Assembly (NCBI RefSeq): GCF_002443255.2
Contig: NW_019211459.1
Span: forward strand, 22,120,632-22,184,631
Length of the DNA stretch: 64,000 bases
Direction of reading: 5' to 3'
DNA from: Varroa destructor
Lineage: Eukaryota; Arthropoda; Arachnida; Mesostigmata; Varroidae
Part shown: positions 40,778 to 54,087 of the stretch, in pieces
Layout: each line of letters opens with the position of its first letter
Numbering within the stretch: the first letter of the stretch is position 1
Translations under genes and position numbers: made by a program
Notes under the pieces: generated by a model
Database searches by the model: none
What the model saw: only the letters and a program-made list of their open reading frames with translations
Told to the model about the DNA's origin: nothing

Positions 40778-41546
40778 TATGTTACTACACATATCGATTG
40801 CCGAAGGTCATCGGGTATTTCTTCTGCTTGTCACTAGTAAAAAGTTCATAAGGACCTTCAGTGCACGCGTATACTATGAACTATTTCGAAAGCAGTCATC
40901 GGCTATCGTATCGTTGTGCAATGAAGCATCTTAGGTGTTATTAGATGAATAGACCAGGCAGGTTATATTTACAACGAATAAATAAAGTTGCCGCTTCACC
41001 ACTGGCGTACGTTTAAATTATATTACGGCCTGCTTGTGTGGTTGAAAGATACCGCTACCTCCCTACGTCCAAGTCTCTTCTACCGCTTTTGCCATGGGCT
41101 GCACGGCTATCTAACCCTTTTTCCCATAGTATAAATAGAATAACACTAGGATAATTCCGTATCTTTATTTTTTGATCGTGGGAATAGTATCGTTTTCGTA
41201 TTATCTGCACGTGTGCGGTATAGGGTATCTAATCGAACTATTTATACAGACACAGACAAACTATATACTTAACGGGGGAGCTCTGTATAGTGCGGCCCTC
41301 CTCAAGCCTCATTTGTTTGACTATCCAGCTTCGAGAGCAAAGACGCAATGAACCCTCATGCTCGCAGAATCCTGTCTAGCCTGCGTTCGTTACTACGACA
41401 TATTGTACCCGTTAGCTTTTTTTTCGCACTCCTACGTTCGCTATCCGACGGTTCTGCGTGTCAGTCTACCTCATTGTAAGATTCTTAAAAGGAAAAGAAG
41501 TTTCGGAGGGGCATTATAGGGGAACTTCGTATCGATTGAGATATAT

Positions 41547-41569
41547 CCGAACGGCATATTGCCGTTCGG
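41547..41569. repeat. Perfect G+C-rich hairpin, 10-bp arms, 3-base loop
   Basis: CCGAACGGCA at 41547-41556 pairs with TGCCGTTCGG at 41560-41569 around TAT. It would be a stable stem in RNA or extruded DNA. It lies inside a motif-free 64-codon frame. There is no flanking T-run and no recognisable RNA family. Confidence 0.85.
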
Positions 41570-43840
41570 TCGCAAGGAACTTGCCAGCTTCTCGAGGAGG
41601 CAGGGGTAATGCTGATTGCACTGTAAATAGAGTTATGCAAGCATTAGGATAGAACTTGTTCAGAAAGGGCTTGCATTAATCAGCAACTTTTTTATGCTAC
41701 AGTCGACTCAATGGAGTGGAAATAACAGTTGGGGCTTGGCGGGCTCAACCTGCCAATGATCAACTACCCTGTAGCCAGCTGGACGTCCATTTTGATATAT
41801 TTGCATAGATCGCTATGTGCCCCTGCACTATTCTATTATACAACATAGGAACGAATAGCTGATATTGAAGTAAATCTAAATTTTAATTGGGTTTTCGTAT
41901 ACGAAGCGCCAGTTGCTCTATGGAAGAAAATCTATTACCTGTTAAAATGGGTTTCTAGAGCCAAGATGCTCTAAAATGGCTGATTTATGAAATCAAATTA
42001 GAACTGCAGTTAATTACAATATCAAGTCAAATGTGTGAAGTACGTAGAGGTATACACTGTGTGATAATACTTGCTTCACTCTATTCCTATATGTTTATTT
42101 ATATTAAGTTTTGCCATATTTGAACCGGTTGTGTTTATACATCATGTTGGTTTGCAAACAAAAAAGGCTTACTAAAAAAAGGCATACCTGATAGCAGCAT
42201 TATATGTTCAAATCAATCTATCAAAAAATGTATGTTTTATATATGGACTCAACTATATTGCTTGACAGGAGTGAGTTTAGAATTGTGAGCTGAAGGATGA
42301 GGCAAAGTCTATTTAAGCAGTAGTAAGGTAAACCCTAAACACACGTTCAACGTGAACAGAGATTATCTGTGTGTTCGTACTTGCGTAACTTTGTCAAATG
42401 GTAAAAAAATAATTAGAGCTAATGATCTACAACAAGTTGAGATGTCGTGTACCCGGAATAACCAGTGATGGCTTTGTGTAACACCTTTCACTTGGTACTA
42501 AGAATTGTTCTTCCCATAACGAGAGGGGATGTTTGCTATAATCAAGTTAAAAGAAATAAGCTACCGAGGTCGAAAAGCCGCTAGTCCATGAGACATAACA
42601 AAACTTGAATATGCATGAAGATGTCTGCACAATTGCGCCTCTAGGTATCACTCGTTTGTATGCTTATAATCACTAGGGCTTGTCTAAATCATTATGATTA
42701 TACAAGAAAGAGCTATTACTAAATTAGATAGCAAGTGGTTGTATTTGTAAAGTTTCGCAAGTAGTGACGATTTCCGCTAAGTTGTCGCTTCGGCTAGTTA
42801 AAGACCGCACGTTTTTCTTGAAACTACGCAATGCTGTTTGGCATACGCAACTTTTTTTGTTTGCTCTGTTTACGACAGGACATGGCCTATAGTATTGATA
42901 TGAGTGAGGTGCGAATCGACCTCATTTGTTAGGCCCCACTTACGTTTCAATGAGAATAAATACAACACATATGATTTCGTCTTCGCAATACCGCAGTTTA
43001 AAGCAATGCTACGAAATCAGTTATGGCTCTATCTTAATACAGGGCCCCTTTCAGAAGTGTGCATTGTACTTACCCTGCGTTAAAATACGCTATACGGTAA
43101 AAACACCTGTATATCTAGATTGCTACTGCTAACAGATAGCAAAGCAACGTCATAATAGTAATTTCCTTAACGATACATCGCAGCTATAGCACTCAATCAT
43201 GCTTTAACCTCGCCACAAATTGAGCAGAATACGGTACAGTTACCAATGAAGAAACATCTTGTACGTGTTTTTCGCAACTGTTTTGTTCGGTCACCGCAGT
43301 CATGTAGATGGCGATAATCTTGATGGACAAGCAGGGGGACGGCGAAACAATGGAGGTCACGATTACCTCTGCTCAGGGTATCGTCAGCAATCTTCATGGG
43401 GTCGCCTATGCAATGCTATATGACGATAGACGCATGGTAGTACGATAGCCGAGAGACGTCACGTTGCTAAGCAGCTGGCTGCCGCCGGTCGATAAGCATT
43501 GCGAAACTAGCATTGCTCGTCGTCGGGCTTGAGTCAGGTCCTGTTCGGAAAGTTGGCAGGGCATTAGTTGTACACAAATCACGGCTGGCCTGTTAGTCGA
43601 TATTTGCTATTTAGGCCACGCTTTTTATTCTTCTCTTTCTTTCTGCTTCTCTTTGCTTCTCCGCGTGCCTCATTGCTATGCGTGTGTCACTGTACTCCGT
43701 GTGCCTCGAAGGTCAGTGTCGAGAAAAAATCACGCTGCAGTGCTTGCTTTATGGAAGCAGCAGGGTTTCTTTTTTGGAAAGAGGCCTGCGAACTCGCTTG
43801 GTTTTGATTCAGGCATATGTATAGGCATTGTTGGACACAG

Positions 43841-44722
<882 letters not shown>

Positions 44723-46033
44723 AATCTATCTATCTATCGATCATCTATCTATCTATCTATCTGTCTATCTATCTATCAATCTATCTATCTAATATCTATC
44801 TATCTATCAATATCTATCTATCTATCTGTCTATATATCAATATCTGTCTATCTATCTATCATCTATCTATCTATCAATATCTATCTGTCTATCTCCCTAT
44901 CAATCTATCTATCTAATATCTATCTATCCATCAGTCCATCTGTCTGTCTGTCCGCCCACCTCGTTGTACACCTGTCCGTCTGGCCATCTGCCCGTTTGTC
45001 TACCCATCCGTCTGTCTGTCCATATGTCTGTCCATCCATCCATCTGTCCTCCCGCTTGTCTGTCCGTCTGTTTGCCTATTTGTGTGTCCGTTAATCTGTC
45101 TGTCCATCTGTCGGTCTGTTTGCCCATCTGTCTACCCATCTGTTTGTCTGTTTGCCCGTCTATCTCTCCGTCTGTTGGTTTGTCTATTTATCTGCCTGTC
45201 CGTTTGCCTGTCTGTCCGTCAGTGTGCATGTCTCTCTGTCTGTCCGTCTGCCTGCTTGTCCATCCGTCCGTTTCTTTCTCTCTCTCCGTTTGTATGTGTT
45301 GTCCGTCTGTTTCCCTCTCTGTCTGTCATTCATCAGTCTACCCATTTGTCTGCGTATCTACCTGTTGGTCGGCCCCCCTGTCAGTCTGTCTGTCCAGCCG
45401 CCTGTCTGTTCAGCTGTCTGCCTGTCTGTCTGTCTGTCCATCTATCCATTCATCCGTCCGTCCATCAGCCCGTCTGTCTGTCCGTCCATCCATTCACCCG
45501 TCTGTGCGTCTATCCATCCGTCCGCCTGTCTGTCTGCCCACCCATTCCTTCGTCTGACTGTTCGTCCATTTGTCTCTCCGTCTGTCGGTTTGCCTGTCTA
45601 CCTGTGTGTCTGCCCGTCCGCCTGCTTNNNNNNNNNNNNNNNNNNNNNNNNNGTCTGTTTGTCCGTTTGTCGGTCTGTTTGTTCAGCTCTCTGTCCGTCC
45701 GTCCATCCATCCATCCATCAGTCTGTCTGTCTGTCCATCCATCCATCCATCCATCAGTCTGTCTGTCCATCCATCCATCCATCCGCCGGTCTGTATGTCC
45801 GTTAATCCATCCATCCATCCGTTTGTCTGTCTGTCCTTCCACCCATCTGTCTATCTGTCCGTCCGTCCGTCCGTCCGTCCAACCATTCACCCATCTGTAT
45901 GTCTGTATGTCTGCCTGTCCGTCCGTACATCCATCCATCCATCTGTCCGTGTGTCCGTCTGTCTACTGTCTGTTTCTCCATCTATCGATCTGTCTGTCCG
46001 TCTATATGTTTGTCTGCCCATCTATTTGTCTAC
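44723..46033. repeat. Degenerate CTGT/CCGT/CCAT tetranucleotide array
   Basis: Continues the ATCT array without a break. ATCT units give way first to ATCA and CTGT variants (to about 44935), then to a mixture of CTGT, CCGT, CCAT, TTGT and CTAC tetramers that mostly keeps T at every fourth base. It ends abruptly at about 46033. Open frames of 142-354 codons (Ser-Val-Cys-Leu-Pro rich) run through it in several frames and are by-products of the repeat. The sequence is interrupted by an assembly gap. Confidence 0.95.
45628..45652. other. Assembly gap (25 N)
   Basis: Twenty-five undetermined bases inside the tetranucleotide array, as expected where short or ambiguous reads failed to span a repeat. 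The true gap length is unknown, and open frames reported across it are meaningless there. Confidence 0.99.
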
Positions 46034-47450
46034 CGCGCATATCCCAGAATAGGGGCGACCGAGGGCCGAGCAGGTCGACAGAGGTATTGAACCATAAGGC
46101 ATCTGCATCTATGCTCTATCCTTGCGTCTTGTCCATACATACATAGAAGTAACAAGAAGCGCAAAAACGGCCGCGGCAGAAGTAGCCAGGTTGCTAGTAA
46201 TAGCAATCGTAGCAGTAACATAGAGAGTGTTCGCGGCAGCAGGGCAGCAAAGTGGAGAGAAACGCCATTCCCTCGCTCTTCTACTTCGTTTCAGCTTTTC
46301 GGCCAAAAGCCATAGGTCCCTGATCCTGCACAGCCGGTGTATTACGTTTATGGCCTTGGCTTTCGCAGCACAGCCGCCAATCTCTTTTTCCTTCCCCATT
46401 TGCCCTTCGTTCATCATCATCATAGCAGATCGTTTGGTCGGCTACAACGTCAGCTTCGCCGTTGTTGTTGACGTTGCCACTGCCATCTTCAACGGCGTTC
46501 GTCGTCCTATTCTATCGTTTGTTCCCACTTGCCATACCCTTGTCTCTTCTTTGGCGGACCCAGTTCCCTTTTGGCTGCGCCGAACAGCAGTCGTTCATTT
46601 CAGGAACGGCGGGACGGACACCCCTCCTCTGAACACATCCATCCCTCAGTCTTTACGGCGCTCTGTCTAGCGTGCTACTATATCCGGTACCATTGATGCT
46701 TTGCCGTGGCCACAGTCGCCGCCACCATCACTAACAGTCATTGTCGATGATAAACACTCTTCTGATGGAGCGAGTGAACAGCGATGAAGGAAGAAAGGCG
46801 ATGTGAGAACGGGATGCTGCTTCTAGGAGCACTCATTCACTGGCTTCAACTCAGCCGCATTGTCTTCGATGCACGGCTATAGCCGACCCTCACTTCTCTT
46901 CCGTCTGCTTGGAAAAGGTCTCAGTGTAGATGAAATGGGGAAGGGGTTAGGGAAAGGTAGAAAAAGACCCCTTGAATACCCTCCTCCCCGCATCTTTTCT
47001 TCCCGCCCGCAAGTGGAGTATGCCATCCTACCAGGCACCCGGCCGGCTAGGAAGCTAGGTCCCGTCAAATTCTTTCCCGTTCAGCGCCTTCATTTTGCTA
47101 GTTTCTTACCTCGCTGTTATTCCTTTCCCCATGAGCAGTACCATCATCACTATGTTTGTTTTCCTACCTGCGATCACCCTCAGTTGCAGTCAGCTACTCT
47201 ACGCTATGAAACCAATTCACATAGCCCTATCCGACCCGCGATGCGCATTAGCTTTAAAGCAGCAACTACATGCGCGCCAAATGTGGAGACGGCGGAAAAA
47301 AGACGAGATGATCAATTAGAGACACCAGGTCCGGTTCCAAGATTCTCAGACAGAAGTGTATTCTTTTGAGATCATGCAAGGGTTTCCTGAGTGGAGATCT
47401 AACAAGCCAACGAACCGAGAAGTGTTGCGGGACCTTGCCGTCTTGAGCTG
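46034..47450. other. G+C-richer segment right of the tetranucleotide array
   Basis: Unique sequence, richer in G+C than average. Frames of 147 codons (46227-46670) and 169 codons (46860-47369) on the plus strand overlap minus-strand frames and show no domain or signal I recognise. A gene fragment or untranslated exon cannot be excluded. A short AGCAGT-type low-complexity tract lies at about 46190-46250. Confidence 0.3.
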
Positions 47451-48180
47451 CCGGAACTAGCTAACATGCATGGTAACTTTGGACTTTACAGCCGCCTGTA
47501 TTGCTAACGTTCGCAGGCAAAACGTAAGCGGAGGTTGAATCGGAGGCAGGTGACCTCGGGATACCGATAAAAAAATAAGGACGACTTTGCGTCACCAGTG
47601 TGCGACGCTCTTTGTCGCGCTGATTCGGGTGTCTGTTGCCGAAAGTGGGACTTGGGGACTAGAAGGAAAAAATCAATTCAAGCAGAAACGGCCATAACAA
47701 GCAAAGATGATGAATTAATAAGAAAAACGTTGCGAATGAAATACCGCGACCTCTTTCTGCAAGCTGGATCATTGTAAGGTCGAAAAGCAAATATAATCTT
47801 TAGCCTGTGGAAATTTAAGTTAGATAACTAATCTTATAGACTAGTATTAATAGAATAGACTGCACTCAATTGCAAGTAACTAGATCATTGGCATGTATGA
47901 TATATATAGCCCGTAGTAGGTGCTAGTGGTCACATCCGCTCTGGAGGTATAGGTAACCTGTCGCGGCAATGACTGCCGCGTAGATAACACATATTCAAGA
48001 ACAGGAAGTCACGCTGTGCTACGTGCTGTCCTCCACAAATCGCACGCCTGAAGACATTTCTCTATAGCCAATTACATTCAATGTTATTTATCTCCATTAT
48101 GAACCATTTTTGTCACTGTCGTATTGGAGCAACAGTAGTGAACCAGATACAGCTTAACCTGTATTTTCAATATATAGTGT

Positions 48181-48250
48181 TCCCTAGATCCCTAGAAATA
48201 TCCCTAGATAAAAATTTGTTGAATATAAATAACTTGTTGAAAATTTGTTG
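48181..48250. repeat. Cluster of short direct repeats
   Basis: TCCCTAGA occurs three times (48181-48188, 48189-48196, 48201-48208). The 10-mer AAATTTGTTG follows twice (48212-48221 and 48241-48250). It looks like a small slippage-generated cluster. Confidence 0.85.
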
Positions 48251-48901
48251 TTTTTTGGGATAAAAAATTGTTTTGCATCAGCGGCCGCAGATACTTAGGC
48301 TCGTTGTCGATTTACTATGGCTTCCTGTCCTTTACAATCGATCAAGCGATTCAACCCACTATGAACCCCTGTTGACGTCTGTTCGAATGACGGCCGAAAT
48401 AGACGTTATTGCTTATGGCAACAGTTAAGCAGACGACAACACTCGATATATCATTGAACAAGAAACACAGAAATCACAAAAGAAATCAGCGAATGTTTTA
48501 TCTGCAAGTGGCGGGGTCTGTAAGGGGCGAACTTCGATGGTGGTGCATGGATGATTTAGTTCGAACGCCTTCGCTGAGAAAGCGATCTAAAAAGAAAGTA
48601 AATAATCAATATTGTAAGTAGACTGCTTGGCAATTCCGTTTAGGTAGTTAAATTTTGTTTGTCTTCTTGGTTAACTTTCAAGTTATAGATCAGGCGCACT
48701 GAATAACGAAGAATATATCTTATAGAAGGGATAAAATCTAGCCTAATGAATCCGTATACTTCCGGCTTAAAAAACCATCATTGATCTCCTCTAAAAGGTA
48801 AAAATAACGTTATTTTGAGGTAATGTAAAGGACCGTTCGAACAGCTCGTTTGGAAGTTAAAAATAGTTGAGTTATAACTTATGTCGCTCTTTTGCAGCCT
48901 G

Positions 48902-48931
48902 CATCCAAATAAAAAAACAACTATTTGGATG
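48902..48931. repeat. Perfect inverted repeat, 10-bp arms
   Basis: CATCCAAATA at 48902-48911 and TATTTGGATG at 48922-48931 flank an A-rich 10-base spacer. There is no associated gene or T-run. Confidence 0.85.
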
Positions 48932-49167
48932 TTGTAACCGGAATATCGCCTAGAGTTGTAATTATTTAATGTAACAGTTATTGGCTTCGTTCAGCTGAGT
49001 CTTGATTTGGGTCGTAAGCCGTTCGCAAATCAGTCTTAAAAACTCTGTCTCTTATTATAATTAACAAACCTCATCATTCAATAGTAAGCGTCGGTTAACC
49101 AATACTACAATTTCAAGTCTGAACACAAAAAACCTGGTCAACAAAAGACTAAAAGAATTAATAAGGC

Positions 49168-49350
49168 TTATCTGGGTGACCGAATCGGTAATAGAAACCA
49201 GCGGCTCATTTCTGCAATATGAAAAAATTCTGGATCATCAGAAATGACTTTTGCGGCATGTTGGTGAGTCCAATGCGAGTCCTTTGCTTTGCCTCGTCTA
49301 AATTTTTCCTGCACTTTTCGATAGTTCCATGTAAACCAAAAACAACGTAG
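49168..49350 (-). pseudogene. Fragment of a Tc1-like transposase (tentative)
   Basis: Within a 69-codon minus-strand frame, a run of matches follows the order of the Tc1 transposase catalytic start. First comes a basic helix stretch (KVQEKFRRGKAKD), then HWT. Next is KVISDDPEFF, where the family has KVIxSDExxF and the first catalytic Asp would be at 49239-49237. RWFLLPI follows, where the family has RxVxRPxG. Spacings agree to within a few residues. No second or third catalytic Asp was found downstream, and a stop closes the frame just after this stretch, so only a piece of the domain survives. The evidence rests on short motifs and could be partly coincidental. No terminal repeats were seen. 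Confidence 0.4.
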
Positions 49351-49585
49351 ATCATCGATTTCAATTAACCAGGACATGTCATATAGTTAAAAATTAAGAT
49401 TTATGGTTAGTACATGATTTTCGTTCTTGTCCAGAGTACCGACTTCCTGCTTTCGCCATGATGAGCTTACAATCTTATGAGAAAAAGAGCCAACATTCCT
49501 TTGGTACCAAGTATAGCGGGTAATTAAACACGTATGCTCGCTACGACTAGAAGGCAGCTAAAATGAGTGCCAATTCATCCCGAGC

Positions 49586-49589
<4 letters not shown>

Positions 49590-49618
<29 letters not shown>
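49590..49618. repeat. (AT)n microsatellite, 29 bases
   Basis: An uninterrupted alternating T/A run. Confidence 0.95.
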
Positions 49619-49621
<3 letters not shown>

Positions 49622-52600
49622 GACTTTTTTTTTGTATTTAGGCTAACGATATATCATTCGCACAGAGTAGATTTAGCGTCCATATATGTATAAGAAACCA
49701 AATTTTTGTCTGAGACGAGAACAACTTTTATATCAAAGGTTGGATCAATTTCACTCACACTTTGATCTCTTTCGGTATAATTTTAAAAACCAAAAAGCAA
49801 AAGTGTATAACAGTAACATATCTTTAATCAACCTTTACTTAGACAAATTAGACCATAATTAATTGTATCATACAGCTATAGGTATCCGGGTATGTTCTGT
49901 CCCGTGATTCCGCGTGTAGTAGGGGGCACTTACTTTCAAAAAACCGCTCCCGCATCAGCCTAACCTTATTGGCGATATCACGGTTCGGCTTCCAGAGGCA
50001 ATTTTTAGTAACAAAGTAGACAAAACCAAATGATTTTATCATGTACGAACTACACAGAAAGCGATTCTGAACGATCCTTATAGCAGCCCTACGAAGATCG
50101 GAGATAGGCATCGTGGCTTAGCTCACACGCAGAGTAAAGTAGATCGTATGATAATCGCGGGCTGCTCAAAGTGCACGCCATAGCCATCCGCTGAGGCGTC
50201 TGCCAGCTAATAGCGATGGTCTATACTAGACGACCGAACACATATGGACGAGACGCATGTGTAGCGCTCGCCAGACGACACGGTTTCTCATGAAATTTCG
50301 ATGCGAACAAGTTTGTAAGCTTCCCAAACTTGATGACCCATAATGGGTCCGTATACTAGCGCACTAATTCATGCTTCGACACGCTCAAGGGAAGCCTGCC
50401 GATTCGTACGCGCCACTACACCCGACACGGGTTAGGCTAGTAGAACATTAATATTCTGTTAGCTACATTAAGCTATAATAGTGAAATGCTCCATTTAAGT
50501 TTTTCGTAATAATAGCAATTATTATTATTATAATAGGATAGATGGCTTAAATATCCACGTTGTTGTACTGTGTTCAAGTCGTTGTGCCTCTTGTCGTAAT
50601 CGATATCGTCACCTGCTTCAATCGAAGGACGTAGCGAAAGGATTGCCAGGATGAACGCGCCAAGTTTATTGACGTTCAAGTCACTCCTCAAGCCCAAGGT
50701 CGTCGATACTGTTCAGTAGTATTCCTGGTAGCTTTGCTTTTACGCCTTTTCGGAACCCGCCTTAAATGAAATTGAGTATCCGGGTTAGGGCTGCCAACCG
50801 CCTGGTGATATAACCCAAATATTCAACTTATCGTCGAAATGAATCATCGCCCCATCACAACGTTCTAGCGTTAACGGAGGAAGAGATAATTTCATATTCA
50901 GATGATCTTGAGGTCTCAATTCTGAAATCCACTAAAACTGTTTTGCTTACCATTTTAGTTGCATGACATATAGCACCATTGTAGCAGACTACTTATTTCG
51001 CTTTTACATTCCTTTTGTGTTTCGTGGCAATCGGCATCGTTCCTTTTGTTTCGTTCTCTGCGTTTACTTTAGCACTACACGTGCGAACCTTATCCTAGTC
51101 TTTGTTGTACCGCCCCAACGCAGCTTTATCATTAATATACCGTTGTTAGCGTAAATTCTTGTAAGGAATATAAGCAGCGGCCACAGTAACAGCAGCGATA
51201 ACAAATCAAATGTTTTTTCTCTACATGAAGCTCAGATGACGTAAACTTTTTGCTTGTCTGCTGGAACTCAAAAGGGCGATCATTGCATACGCGTATAACA
51301 GCAGGTACAGATTAAAATTCGGGTGTTTCTAACCTCGATGCTGCTGGTATGGCTATGTATCACTTGTATGCGTGTTCTTTAGTAGGTCTTTTTCGTCTAC
51401 GCTTTTGTAGATGTGTTAGATGGGTCCGCTTATTTCCAAGGTAATGTCTTTGCGGGCGCCCTTATGAAGGTCACCGATGACCAGGCCATTGGCTACGACG
51501 CAAGACCAGGAGCCGCTGTGAGCTGTTCCAGCATTCCCTGAGCTAGCCTCTACTGCGTCTACACGCTTAAGGGTTTTGGCCGGTTATCGCTCGAAAACGA
51601 GAATAAAGGAAAAGGAAAGAGCAGTCAAGGAATCGAACGTAATGTAGGACCTTTATCGAAACTGCGAAGCTCAAAACCCTTAAAAAGTTCCGCCTGACCC
51701 GTGCGCTACAGTCGACACAACGCTCCTCACGAAAAAGGTTGTAGCAGTGCCCACCGGCCAATCGGGAAATAGGAACTAGGAGAATGAGCGGAAGATGGCA
51801 AAAATGTTAGCAAAGAAGAAATTTGGGGTTGGCTGTTCCGCCTCTCTCTGTATGCCGCCATTTCCATTGCCGAGGCTATTTTTCTTCTTAGCGTGTACTT
51901 TTTTGAAAGAACGAAGGAGCAAGCGAGCTATGTGGGGATGAGGGTGATAAAGAGTTTGCCTACGGGGACAAAGGATTTTACTGTAGGGGTCGATTTCGCA
52001 GGCCTGCTTTTCCCACTGACCACCTCTGGCATCGCTTCCGTATAGATCCCTGCCGGAAATACCGACGTTTTTCGCCGCCGCCGCCTCCGTCTACGCCGTA
52101 CACTTACAATAGGATAGCTTGCCAGGCCAGTGGTTACGAGCCTCTGGCAATCCGCTTAACTGGTACCCGAATATTTTTTTGCTGCAACACCAAGCAAAAA
52201 GGATAAGACAAAGACGCTGAAGAGGCTAACGATATAATTGCGGCGGTGTTTTGCAGCAGTCATTGTAGAAATTGCGATGACTATCATACGAATATACTGT
52301 GGAACATTTTTAAAGGTTTTAACTTCGCTTAACCGAATAACGCTCAAACAAAGACACGAACCCAGCAGCTGTTACTATAACAACAGTAGTAACAGAAGCG
52401 GCATGAACTTCAAGGAAGTTTGGTCTACTGTCCAAACCTCGGGTCTGGGCATCTCATGGGACTCAAGCGACACACTACCATATTTCGCACCGAGATACGC
52501 GACATTTTACGAATTTCGTGAGAGATAGTATACGTGCAGTAAAAATCAAAGACAGCCATGTTTACTTCACAGATCTTCTGTTTAGAGGTACAATATTTAA

Positions 52601-53732
52601 AATGAAATCTCATCCCTTATAAACAGGTCACACTATACAACTCAAATGTTCGCCAGTAGTCATCGGTATATACAGCCTAGTCGTTGATTCGGTAACGCGC
52701 TATAATTAGGGTGTAATACAAGTACAAGTGAATTTGCCTATGAATTAGACGCTCGCTGGTGGAGTAATGATGAAACTAGTCCAACAATTATAGTTATTCT
52801 AAACATTTTGAAAATGCAAGGGGTTTGACCCAATGAATAGCTGTCATTCAGATCGTCTGACTGCTATTTTTTTTCCCTCTATCATTCGTTTCAACCAAAG
52901 CGCATTGCTTCATTCGTTCTGGGGCTAACTCCGACCCACCAGTAATAAACTCATCCCAGATTGACCACTCACAACATAAAGGCAGCAGAAGTATCGGTGC
53001 GTTCCGACCTCGATAGAATGCGCGTGTATGTGTATGACACTGAAAATGTATTTGAATTCCACTATGCCATGGTTGCTGCTCGCAGAACTACACGAGCTTC
53101 ATTACATAGAAACGTTTGTTTCAATATGCCATGGTCGAGCTCACTACCCGACCGGATTGACCTTGCCGAACTAATGGCACGGGTACATCTATCTTCAGAT
53201 AGAGCGAATAAATATGGATGGTTACACTATCTGCAGTAATGTAAATGTTTTATCCTATGGCATTTTTCCTACTTAGCATGCCCAGGATCCCGCTTACCAT
53301 CGAACGGTATACAATTGTATATCATATAGAGCAACTATGTATCAGAGGCTGTGTGAAACGTATACATCTGACTACAGTTGAGATACTCATAAGACATTCG
53401 CAACAAGCATTGGTAACGTAGCAATGTTAAAAATTAACTAGGTTTCAGAAGTTAAGCGTACTCAATACGACTACTAACCTTCAACTGATAAATAGCCTAC
53501 GGCGACCACGCCTAGAATTCCTTCTCGTAATCTACATACAAAAGCGAACCAGCTGTTTTAAATTCTATTAGTGTAATAATAGATAAACAAACAAACGAGT
53601 TTTTATCATTTGGCTGGGTTTTACAATATTAAGTTGACACGTTGACATTTCACTCTACACATTCGCTCCTTCTGTTTGTAAAGGCCCAACTTTGATTTGG
53701 TAATCTATAAAAACGCTGTTTGTGAAAAATAA

Positions 53733-53745
53733 CAAAAAAAAAAAA
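53733..53745. repeat. Poly(A) tract, 13 bases
   Basis: An uninterrupted A13. Confidence 0.9.
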
Positions 53746-54048
53746 GCGGGCCGGTCAGTTACTGTCCTAGGCTGCAATCGTCAAGGCCGCTATTCTAGCA
53801 TTTAAGTCAGTTACTGCTAATTCTGTCATTAGTGTTGTTGTTTTTATTATTGTTGTCATCGTTGTTGTTGCCCTCGATTCATGTGCCTTTATTGCGCAGG
53901 CGAGTCGCAGGGGCTAGATCGGTCCGGCTAAATAACAAGAGGGCATACAAAGATAGACAGCCCTGAAAGCGGACTAACTAAGTCAACCCATCCAAGCTTG
54001 GGTGGGGAGCTCCAGCAATCAGTTGGGACTGAGTGAAGCAATTCTGTG

Positions 54049-54087
54049 TATATATAATAAATGGCTCGGCATTGGCTAACAGCAGTT
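54049..54087 (+). promoter_or_regulatory. Possible TATA box and initiator
   Basis: TATATATAATAA at 54049-54060 is followed by GCAGTT at 54082-54087. Its A (54084) lies 31-33 bases from the start of the TATATAA/TATAA core, the usual arthropod TATA-to-initiator spacing. The sequence to the right turns G+C-richer, and an 80-codon frame starts at 54217. TATA-like strings are very common in this window, so this is a weak, position-based call. Confidence 0.2.

Larger units (their letters stand above)
34551..43840. other. Unassigned DNA between the central region and the tetranucleotide array
   Basis: No gene is recognised. Overlapping frames near 34.55-35.2 kb (119 and 139 codons) lack motifs. It contains (AT)n tracts at 38079-38095 and 40763-40777, an A14 run at 38654-38667, a G+C-rich perfect hairpin at 41547-41569 and a short frame with a good Kozak-like start at 38279. 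An AAC/GAT-type low-complexity tract lies at about 39408-39432. Confidence 0.4.
47451..49167. other. Unassigned A+T-rich DNA with small local repeats
   Basis: No gene is recognised. It contains short direct repeats at 48181-48250 and a 10-bp inverted repeat at 48902-48931. Confidence 0.4.
49351..54040. other. Unassigned DNA
   Basis: No gene is recognised. It contains an (AT)n tract at 49590-49618 and an A13 run at 53733-53745. Motif-free frames of 87 codons (49848-50111, minus), 96 codons (52238-52528, plus) and 92 codons (52961-53239, plus) are present. Short GTT/AAC-type low-complexity stretches lie near 51175-51200, 52370-52400 and 53830-53870. Confidence 0.4.

Noticed and set aside
52961..53239. 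92-codon frame with a somewhat protein-like composition
   Set aside because: No family recognised and no splice or promoter context, so it cannot be supported as a gene from sequence alone.
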